In this document: positions 1 through 6,453 of the stretch, piece after piece
Position numbering within the stretch: position 1 is the stretch's first letter
How the letters are laid out: every line of letters begins with the position of its first letter
Assembly: GCA_044222045.1 (NCBI GenBank)
Contig: JBGAOB010000209.1
Location: forward strand, 1-8,400
Direction: 5' to 3'
DNA from: JBGAMH01 sp044222045
GTDB taxonomy: Bacteria > Eisenbacteria > RBG-16-71-46
Length of the DNA: 8,400 nt
Notes under the pieces: model-generated
What the model was told of the DNA's origin: nothing
Database searches by the model: none
Seen by the model: only the letters and a program-made list of their open reading frames with translations
Position numbers and translations under genes: made by a program

Positions 1-1
1 A

Positions 2-400
2 GCCTCGCCGCAGTTCGTGCGCAGCCGCGAGACCGGAGAAGGCGCGCGGCTCGTGCTGTCGATGCTGCCGTCCACGAACGCCGCGCCGGCGCTCGCGACC
101 CCGGCCACGCTGCGGCTGACGCCCGCGATGCAGCCGTTCGCGGGGCGTGGCGAGGTCGCGTGCGCGCTCGCCGAGCGCGCGGCGCGCTTCGATCTGGCCG
201 TGCTCGACGCGCAGGGCCGGCGCGTGCGCGTGCTGGCCGAAGGCGCGCGCGAGGCCGGCACGCATCGCTTCGCGTGGGACGGCCGCGACGAGGGCGGGCG
301 CGAGCTGCCGGCGGGCGTGTACGTGGCGCAGGCGCGGGCGACGGGTGCGAGTGGCCGCGTGCAGCAGGCAGCGACGAAGGTCGTGCTCGTGCGGCGATAG
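2..400 (+). CDS. C-terminal end of a protein with FlgD-type Ig-like domain (5' partial)
   Basis: The frame is open from base 2, so the gene begins left of the window; the GTG at 17 is not a credible start. About 132 residues are visible. The last 75 or so form a FlgD-like Ig fold: FDLAVLDAQGRRVRVL, then AGTHRFAWDGRDEGGRELPAGVYVAQARA, then a final strand TKVVLVRR. This module typically closes large secreted or surface proteins (peptidases, hydrolases, beta-propeller proteins) in Eisenbacteria-like and related phyla, where it resembles sorting or anchoring tails. The stretch before it (LVLSMLPSTNAAPALATPATLRL) looks like a linker. The catalytic or binding part is outside the window, so the function cannot be named. 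It converges on the small ORF ending at 413, with no obvious terminator hairpin between them. The domain call is fairly sure; the parent protein is unknown. Confidence 0.75.
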   Translation, partial: ASPQFVRSRETGEGARLVLSMLPSTNAAPALATPATLRLTPAMQPFAGRGEVACALAERAARFDLAVLDAQGRRVRVLAEGAREAGTHRFAWDGRDEGGRELPAGVYVAQARATGASGRVQQAATKVVLVRR

Positions 401-412
401 CGCGGCGCGGGC

Positions 413-598
413 CTACCGCTTCGCGTCGAACCTGCGTATGCCGGCTTTTCCGCGCACGGCGTAGGTCCGCATGAGCAGGCCGGGCAGCGCGGAGCCGAGC
501 GCGCGTCCGTCCGCGATGGCGACGGCCCTCGCGGCGGCGAGGAGGACCAGGACGGCGCCGGCAAGAGCGGCAATCGCGCGAAGCACCGTCTTGCCCAT
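413..598 (-). CDS. small single-pass membrane protein downstream of rtcB, hypothetical
   Basis: This is a 61-residue ORF starting at ATG 598, four bases after the rtcB stop, with GAGGGA immediately upstream and GGAGG a little further back. A GTG at 622 would lengthen it by 8 residues but would overlap rtcB. Residues 1-4 (MGKT) are followed by a hydrophobic helix, about 5-27 (VLRAIAALAGAVLVLLAAARAVA). The tail then becomes basic (MRTYAVRGKAGIRRFDAKR). It could be an N-anchored membrane peptide or an uncleaved signal-like protein. I recognise no family. Placement suggests it is the last cistron of the RNA-repair operon, but high-GC DNA produces chance ORFs, so it could be spurious. It runs toward the FlgD-domain gene and stops 12 bases from it. 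Confidence 0.45.
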   Translation of the reverse strand: MGKTVLRAIAALAGAVLVLLAAARAVAIADGRALGSALPGLLMRTYAVRGKAGIRRFDAKR

Positions 599-602
599 TC
601 CC

Positions 603-1790
603 TCAGTCCTCCGGCTTCTCACCCGCCGGCGCCATCTTCACCAGTCTCGGGCGGAACGTGGCGAGCGGTTCCACCAGGTCGGCCTGCGCGCGCATCACCT
701 GGTCGATGTCCTTGTAGACCATCGGCACCTCGTCGAGCCCGGCCGACATCAGTTGCACCTGCCGCTCCTTCAGCACCTTCATCACCTCGGGCCACTGAAA
801 CGTCTTCTTCGCCTGCGTGCGGCTCATCACGCGACCGGCGCCGTGCGACGCCGACAGGAGCGAGTCCTCGTTGCCGAGCCCGCGCGCTACGTACGTGAGC
901 GTGGCCATGGATCCCGGGATGATGCCGAGCACGCCCGCACCCGCGGGCGTTGCGCCCTTCCTGTGCACGATCACCTCGCGGCCGTCGTGGCGCTCCTTCC
1001 ACGCGAAGTTGTGGTGGTTCTCGAGCCCCAGCAGCACACGCGCGCCCAGGTTCCGCACCAGCGCCGCGTGGATGCACGCGTGGTTCGCCGCCGCGTAGCG
1101 GCCCATCAGCTCCATCGCGCGCCAGTACTCCTGGCCCGGCTGCGTGTCGAGGTCGAGCCACGCCAGGTGCTGCAGCTCGCGCGGCAGCTCCGGGTGCAGC
1201 TTCATCGCGAGCCGGCTGTAGTGGGCCGCCACCTCGGCGCCCGTGCCGCGGCTGCCGCTGTGGCTCAGCAGCGCCAGGTACTCGCCCGGCTCGATGCCGA
1301 GCTGCGCGTGCTCCACGCGGAACAGCCCGAACTCCACGAAGTGGTTGCCGCTGCCGCTGGTGCCGAGCTGCTTCCACGCCTTCGTGCGCGACTTCTGCGT
1401 GACCGGCGACACGCTCCAATCCTCGTCCATCACCGCGTGTTCGCGCGGCGTCCGGAACTCCGCGCCCACGCCGAAGCGCGTCTCGCGCTCGATGGCGGTC
1501 TTCAGCTTCTCGGTGCCGCCCTGCAGCAGATCGGCCGGCAGGTCGAGCACGCTCAGCTTGACGCGGCACGCGATGTCCACGCCCACCGCGTAGGGGATCA
1601 CCGCGTTGCGCGTGGCCAGCACGCCGCCGATCGGCAGGCCGTAGCCCACGTGCGCATCGGGCATGAGCGCGCCGCGCACCGCCACCGGCAGGCGGCACGC
1701 GTTCACCATCTGCTGCACGGCGTCGGGCTCGAGATTCTCGCCCCACTGCCGCCAGCGCACGGGTTCGTAACGGATCGGGTCGCGGCTCAT
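603..1790 (-). CDS. rtcB: RtcB, GTP/Mn2+-dependent RNA-splicing ligase
   Basis: The 395-residue product joins RNA 2',3'-cyclic phosphate or 3'-phosphate ends to 5'-OH ends through an RtcB-guanylate intermediate. It acts in the cytoplasm in tRNA and rRNA repair. Metal-centre residues are visible: D72 and C75 in GVDIACR, H150 in GTSGSGNHFVEF, H177 in SHSGSRG and the HHNF histidines at 259-260. The histidine that becomes guanylylated in the family is H316 in SHGAGR. The family signature MPDAHVGYGLPIGG lies at 43-56. Length is close to the 408 residues of E. coli RtcB, so this is the short bacterial form. ATG 1790 is chosen because it overlaps the rtcA stop (ATGA), has GGAGA just upstream, and gives the family N-terminus; the frame stays open further upstream only as a high-GC artefact. 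Translational coupling to rtcA is likely. All key residues are intact. Confidence 0.97.
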   Translation of the reverse strand: MSRDPIRYEPVRWRQWGENLEPDAVQQMVNACRLPVAVRGALMPDAHVGYGLPIGGVLATRNAVIPYAVGVDIACRVKLSVLDLPADLLQGGTEKLKTAIERETRFGVGAEFRTPREHAVMDEDWSVSPVTQKSRTKAWKQLGTSGSGNHFVEFGLFRVEHAQLGIEPGEYLALLSHSGSRGTGAEVAAHYSRLAMKLHPELPRELQHLAWLDLDTQPGQEYWRAMELMGRYAAANHACIHAALVRNLGARVLLGLENHHNFAWKERHDGREVIVHRKGATPAGAGVLGIIPGSMATLTYVARGLGNEDSLLSASHGAGRVMSRTQAKKTFQWPEVMKVLKERQVQLMSAGLDEVPMVYKDIDQVMRAQADLVEPLATFRPRLVKMAPAGEKPED

Positions 1791-2824
1791 CGGGTCTCCG
1801 TCCGTCGCACTTCGACGCGCCAGGCGAGTTCGGATTCGCGGGTCATCGCGATGTCCACGTCGAGGAACAGGCGGATCACCTCGGCGACGGTCCGCGTGTG
1901 CGGTGTGGGCTCCGGGGTGCGGAATGCGCCGCCGCCCGCCAGGGCCATGGGAACCAGCAGTTGGTCGGCAAGGTGGACGCCCACCGGCATGCCGGCCGCG
2001 AGGAACGCCCGCGCCTCCTCGGCCACCTGTCGCGCCACCGCCTCGGAGCGCAGTTCGCGCCGCCCATAGCTGGTGACGACCTCGGTTCCCGAGTCGGTCT
2101 CGATTTCCAGCGCCAGCACGTTGCCGGGGCCGTGCACGTCGGTGAGCACTTCGGCATGGCAATCTTCGGGCGACAGATCCAGCTCGCGGGCGAGGCGCTG
2201 CAGCTCGCGTTCGGCGATCTCGGCCGGCAGATTCGCCACGCGCGCGATCGCGCGCCGCGCACGGATCGCACCGCGCTCGAGCAGTTCGATCGGCGCGAGC
2301 TGGGCCGTGGGCGTGATCTCGACGACCAGCCGCCCGCCGCCCGCCGCCTCGAAGCCGTAGCGCTCGAGCCGGGCGGCGATGCGTGGGCCCATACGCTCCA
2401 ACCGTGGCCGCAGCGACGTGGCGAAGAAGTCGTAAGAGGGCGCCTGTCGGTTGTGCGTGCCGCCCTCCACGCACACACGCGAGAGACCCGACGCGGTGAG
2501 CAGCGCCGGCAGCACCGCCTGCAGCACGAGCGTGCTGCTGCCCGCGCTGCCGATGGCGAACACGTACTCGCCGGACTGCGTGGGGCCAGGCGCGAACTCG
2601 AGCTCCGTGCTGCCCAACGCTGCGCCGTCCGTGCGGGCGCCGCAGATCCGACTCGAGGCGAGCACGGCGGCCAGGTGCTGGCGCAGCAGCCCGGGGCGCT
2701 GGCGCTTCGCGCGGATGCGCTCGATGCGGAACGGTCGGCCGGTGGCCATGGACAGTGCGAGCGCCGTGCGCAGCACCTGTCCACCACCTTCGCCCTGCGC
2801 GCCGTCGATGAGGGTCGGGTTCAC
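1787..2824 (-). CDS. rtcA: RtcA, RNA 3'-terminal phosphate cyclase
   Basis: The 345-residue enzyme converts RNA 3'-phosphate (or 2'-phosphate) ends to 2',3'-cyclic phosphates using ATP, via an adenylated histidine. This supplies RtcB with cyclic-phosphate substrate. It opens with the family signature LIDGAQGEGGGQVLRTALALS (residues 5-25), followed by the RPGLLRQHLAAV segment. The mid-protein motif EGGTHNRQAPSYDFF is at 120-134 and HLADQLLVPMAL at 284-295. The predicted adenylated histidine is H309 in TPHTRTVAEV, the same number as the E. coli nucleophile. The start is GTG 2824, preceded after four bases by GAGGA, and it gives the normal family N-terminus; no ATG fits. The gene lies 56 bases downstream of a hairpin that follows the second Y RNA, and its stop overlaps the rtcB start by ATGA. 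Order rtcA-rtcB is the reverse of enterobacteria. Confidence 0.97.
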   Translation of the reverse strand: MNPTLIDGAQGEGGGQVLRTALALSMATGRPFRIERIRAKRQRPGLLRQHLAAVLASSRICGARTDGAALGSTELEFAPGPTQSGEYVFAIGSAGSSTLVLQAVLPALLTASGLSRVCVEGGTHNRQAPSYDFFATSLRPRLERMGPRIAARLERYGFEAAGGGRLVVEITPTAQLAPIELLERGAIRARRAIARVANLPAEIAERELQRLARELDLSPEDCHAEVLTDVHGPGNVLALEIETDSGTEVVTSYGRRELRSEAVARQVAEEARAFLAAGMPVGVHLADQLLVPMALAGGGAFRTPEPTPHTRTVAEVIRLFLDVDIAMTRESELAWRVEVRRTETR

Positions 2825-2828
2825 GGAT

Positions 2829-2833
2829 TCCTC
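2829..2833 (-). promoter_or_regulatory. ribosome binding site of rtcA (GAGGA)
   Basis: GAGGA lies four bases before the GTG start codon and supports that start over internal ATG or GTG codons. It also shows that rtcA translation begins independently after the structured Y-RNA leader rather than by coupling to rsr. Confidence 0.6.
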
Positions 2834-2879
2834 GGGTTTGGTGCGTGCCTGAAAGGGCTACGCGATTCTGCAGAGTAGC

Positions 2880-2892
2880 GCCAACTTCTGGC
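2880..2892 (-). other. short hairpin directly after the second Y RNA
   Basis: GCCA-GAAGT-TGGC forms a 4-bp hairpin, with a possible fifth C-G pair that competes with the last pair of the Y RNA closing helix. A second weak hairpin follows at 2857-2879 (GCTAC/GTAGC, 13-base loop), then CCCTTTC. Without a long T run these are poor intrinsic terminators. They may instead be processing or protection structures at the Y RNA 3' end, or an attenuator before rtcA. Function is inferred. Confidence 0.35.
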
Positions 2893-2960
2893 GAGCGGGG
2901 CCGACGGAGTTACCGGAGACACATTCCCCAATGGACTCCCCGGCGCATTCGGCCCCGCCC
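2893..2960 (-). ncRNA. second Y-RNA-like structure (YrlB-like, no tRNA mimic)
   Basis: Read on the minus strand, GGGCGGGGCCGA (2960-2949) pairs with TCGGCCCCGCTC (2904-2893) in a 12-bp helix with a single G-U pair. An internal loop follows, AUGCG against UAACUCCG. Next comes a 7-bp helix, CCGGGGA (2943-2937) with TCTCCGG (2919-2913), whose loop can form a further CATT-GGGG-AATG hairpin. The segment GCCGAAUG agrees with the Ro-binding consensus of bacterial Y RNAs as I remember it (G-N-C-G-A-A-N-G). The internal-loop blocks CGAAUG and AACUCCGUCG are identical to those of the preceding RNA. It has no T-arm. In the family such RNAs bind the outer surface of Rsr/Ro60. No own promoter is apparent, so it is probably processed from the rsr-rtcA transcript. 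The fold is drawn by hand, not computed. Confidence 0.72.
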
Positions 2961-2965
2961 CGACG

Positions 2966-3040
2966 GTGGAGCGACGGAGTTCCGCGAGCCCGGGATTCGA
3001 ACCCGGCCTTCCCATGAATTCCCGCGGACATTCGCCCCAC
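2966..3040 (-). ncRNA. Y RNA with tRNA-like domain (YrlA-like)
   Basis: Eight bases after the rsr stop, GTGGGGCGA (3040-3032) pairs with TCGCTCCAC (2974-2966), 9 bp with one G-U; three more pairs are possible across a bulged U (3044-3042 with 2965-2963). The internal loop is AUG against ACUCCG. Above it, TCCGCGGG (3028-3021) pairs with CTCGCGGA (2988-2981) as an 8-bp acceptor-like stem. That stem carries a perfect T-arm: CCGGG (3006-3002), loop TTCGAAT, CCCGG (2994-2990). The 14 bases between stem and T-arm can form a tiny UUC-AUGG-GAA hairpin reminiscent of a D-arm. No anticodon arm or CCA is present, so it is not a tRNA. GGCGAAUG fits the remembered Ro-binding consensus. Known YrlA RNAs mimic tRNA this way, may be processed by tRNA enzymes, and bind Rsr. 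Position and fold together make the call strong; expression is untested. Confidence 0.82.
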
Positions 3041-3048
3041 ACGTTTCC

Positions 3049-4656
3049 TCACAGTGCTTCTTCTTCGATCCGGCGCACCCACTCGCCGGGCGTGCCGGTG
3101 CCGCGAACGAATCGCTCGATCACCCCGAACACGTCGTCGGAGAAGCCGCCGATGTTGAGCACGTCATCGCGCCCGTGCGCCTGCAGCGTGCGGTTGGGCA
3201 CCAGGTCGATGCACACGAGCTTCGCGCCGGGGTAGCGCGCCCGCAGCGTGCTCCATTCCCGCATCAGCGCCGTTCCCGGCCGCGCCGACGGGTCCATCCA
3301 CGATTCGTTGTCCGAGATCAGCACCACGACGTCCGCCGCCGCCCGGTGCTGATTCAGCCACCGGATCGGCGCACTGCAGTTCGTGCCGCCGCCGGATGCC
3401 CGCACCAGGGCGTGGGTGATCTCGGGTACCGACTGGCTTGCGTGCACATTCGTGGGGACCACGCGCGACGTGAACGGCAGCACTCGCACGTCGGGCTGGC
3501 GTCGCACCCACGCCGCCGTGGCGAGCGCCGCCACCTGCACGCACGTCGCGCGCGACGCCGCAGGGCCGTGGCCCGTGACGGGAGCCTGCATCGACGTGGA
3601 CAGATCGGGACACACCACCACCGCCCCCGGGAGTTCGGGCACGTGGCGCAGCGACAGGTCCAGCGCCACCTCGAGAGCGGCGAGGATCGACGCCGGCGCC
3701 GACGCGGCGCACTCGCGATGCGCCGTCAGCAGCTGGTACGGCAGCACGCGGGCCCGCTCGAGGGCGTCGGGGTCGCGGAGTCGCGCGGCCACGCGGGCCA
3801 CGGCATCGGGAGACTCGAACACTCCGTGACGCGTGAACGAGTTGAGGTTCATGCGCAGCGTCTGCCAGGACGCCCGCTCGGCGATCTGGGCCCAGTGATG
3901 CGGCCGCAGCGGAGCCGACGTGAGCAGCGCCAGCGGCACGTCGGGGGCCTCGTCCGACGGTTCGCGCCGGAACGCCTCCAGCGCGCGCACGCACTCCGGC
4001 AGGTCGCTCGCGTCGTGGGCGGTGCCCAGCAGCCAGGCGTGCATCGCCCGGCGCGCGGGCGTGGCCGGGCGCGGGTGCGTCATGCGAATGATGTCGGCGA
4101 TCGACGGCCGCGCGCCCACCGAGCCGTGGAGGAGCGCCTCGTCGGATCGCGACGCCAGCCAGTCGCGCACCAGTCGGCGCGGCCGCGTGCCGAGCGACTT
4201 CCGGCCCGTCGCGCCGTCGCGCACGGCCCGCACGAACGTGCGCAGCATCTTCGGCGAGTCGATGACGCGCGGGAAGATCGCCTCGAGCAGCGCTCCGTCG
4301 CGGTGCGCCAGCACCGCGCACAGCATCGCCGGCAGCGCTTTGCGATGCCCGGTACGGCGCGCGTACAGCGCCACGCGTGCGACGTAGGCCGGTTCCACCT
4401 GCTCGCACAGCCCGAGGACGGACGCCGACTCCTCCTCGGCGGTCGCGTAGAACGTGCCGCGCAGGCAGCCCGTGACCGCCACTTGTGCCAGCGCGTGGCG
4501 TGGCGGCATGGCGTAGGCGGCCGCCCCCTCGGCGTTGCGCGCGTCCGCCGGGAAAGCACCCGGGCCATCGGTAGCGGTGCCCGTCTCGCCCGCCGGCGGG
4601 GTGTCCGGCCACATCAGCCGCTCGATCAGGCCCTGGAGCAGGTTCACGGGGGTCAT
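3049..4656 (-). CDS. rsr: Rsr, Ro60-type TROVE/vWFA RNA-binding protein
   Basis: The 535-residue protein belongs to the Ro60 family, ring-shaped proteins that bind ends of misfolded RNAs in a central cavity and Y RNAs on the outside. In bacteria they assist exonucleases in RNA decay and rRNA maturation. The N-terminal TROVE region (about 45-340, HEAT-like helices) has AYAMPPRHALAQVAVTGCLRGTFYATAEEE at about 47-76 and PSIADIIRMTHPRPATPARRAMHAWLLG at about 184-211. The C-terminal vWFA-like domain (about 345-520) keeps a MIDAS: DLSTS at 351-355, GGGT with T425, and D449 in LISDNES. Length matches bacterial Rsr proteins. ATG 4656 has GGAG six bases upstream. It is the first gene of the minus-strand operon; the Y RNAs follow its stop within ten bases. 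It faces away from rtcR, its presumed activator. An acidic, glycine-rich low-complexity stretch at 17-45 looks like lineage-specific extra sequence. Confidence 0.95.
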   Translation of the reverse strand: MTPVNLLQGLIERLMWPDTPPAGETGTATDGPGAFPADARNAEGAAAYAMPPRHALAQVAVTGCLRGTFYATAEEESASVLGLCEQVEPAYVARVALYARRTGHRKALPAMLCAVLAHRDGALLEAIFPRVIDSPKMLRTFVRAVRDGATGRKSLGTRPRRLVRDWLASRSDEALLHGSVGARPSIADIIRMTHPRPATPARRAMHAWLLGTAHDASDLPECVRALEAFRREPSDEAPDVPLALLTSAPLRPHHWAQIAERASWQTLRMNLNSFTRHGVFESPDAVARVAARLRDPDALERARVLPYQLLTAHRECAASAPASILAALEVALDLSLRHVPELPGAVVVCPDLSTSMQAPVTGHGPAASRATCVQVAALATAAWVRRQPDVRVLPFTSRVVPTNVHASQSVPEITHALVRASGGGTNCSAPIRWLNQHRAAADVVVLISDNESWMDPSARPGTALMREWSTLRARYPGAKLVCIDLVPNRTLQAHGRDDVLNIGGFSDDVFGVIERFVRGTGTPGEWVRRIEEEAL

Positions 4657-4698
4657 CAGTCTCTCCGGTGATGGGGTTCTGGCTCAGGAAGAGGTGAG

Positions 4699-4715
4699 AC
4701 CACGATCCGTGCCGC
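4699..4715 (-). promoter_or_regulatory. weak sigma54-like promoter candidate for rsr
   Basis: On the minus strand CGGCACG (GG at 4713-4712) matches the -24 element TGGCACG well. The -12 position, ten bases on, reads GTGG where TTGC is expected, so the most conserved GC is not kept. The predicted transcript start would leave a leader of about 33 bases before the rsr ATG. It is proposed because the adjacent RtcR is a sigma54 activator and such a promoter must exist for the family logic to hold. No better GG-N10-GC match was found in the 183-base gap. Low confidence. Confidence 0.25.
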
Positions 4716-4729
4716 CCGGTGGCTGACAG

Positions 4730-4771
4730 GCTTCGACTTGTTAATGCATTGTGCGGCAGCGCTTTGACTTG
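4730..4771. promoter_or_regulatory. 31-base-period direct repeat, candidate RtcR binding sites
   Basis: GCTTCGACTTG at 4730-4740 and GCTTTGACTTG at 4761-4771 match at 10 of 11 bases and start 31 bases apart, about three helical turns, so both face the same side of DNA. CAG precedes each copy with one base of offset. Between them lies the palindrome AATGCATT (4743-4750), in the only AT-richer patch of the locus. The pair lies 17-58 bases upstream of the candidate -24 element for rsr, in the divergent gap where an enhancer-binding activator would bind. RtcR recognition of these repeats is inference. Confidence 0.45.
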
Positions 4772-4839
4772 CAACTGCGGATTGCCGCCAAGATTGCCGG
4801 TGACCCGCTGGCGATCCGTGGCTATCGTGTCCGATCGAC

Positions 4840-6441
<1,602 letters not shown>

Positions 6442-6453
6442 CGCGCCGTTTCC

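Noticed and set aside
471..2069. 532-residue plus-strand ORF opposite rtcB/rtcA
   Set aside because: Arg/His-rich composition and full overlap with two genes carrying complete catalytic motifs on the other strand; a high-GC shadow.
603..2474. Longer rtcB reading frame starting at 2474
   Set aside because: The extra 228 residues overlap rtcA and read as Arg/Gly-rich noise; the ATGA overlap and RBS support ATG 1790.
2981..3028. tRNA gene suggested by the GGGTTCGAATCCC T-arm
   Set aside because: There is no anticodon arm, the D region is only 14 bases, and the module sits on a Y-RNA-type closing helix with a sister copy downstream. A YrlA-like RNA explains it better.
2821..3082. Two small minus-strand ORFs of 73-74 residues in the rsr-rtcA gap
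   Set aside because: They show no family character, lie across two paired RNA structures, and the compensatory base change argues for RNA rather than protein constraint.
2845..4671. 608-residue plus-strand ORF opposite rsr and the Y RNAs
   Set aside because: Arg-rich low-complexity translation with no domain, antisense to a clear TROVE protein.
4778..4800. TGGCGGC...TTGCA on the minus strand as a sigma54 promoter
   Set aside because: The spacing between GG and GC is too long (not 10 bases).
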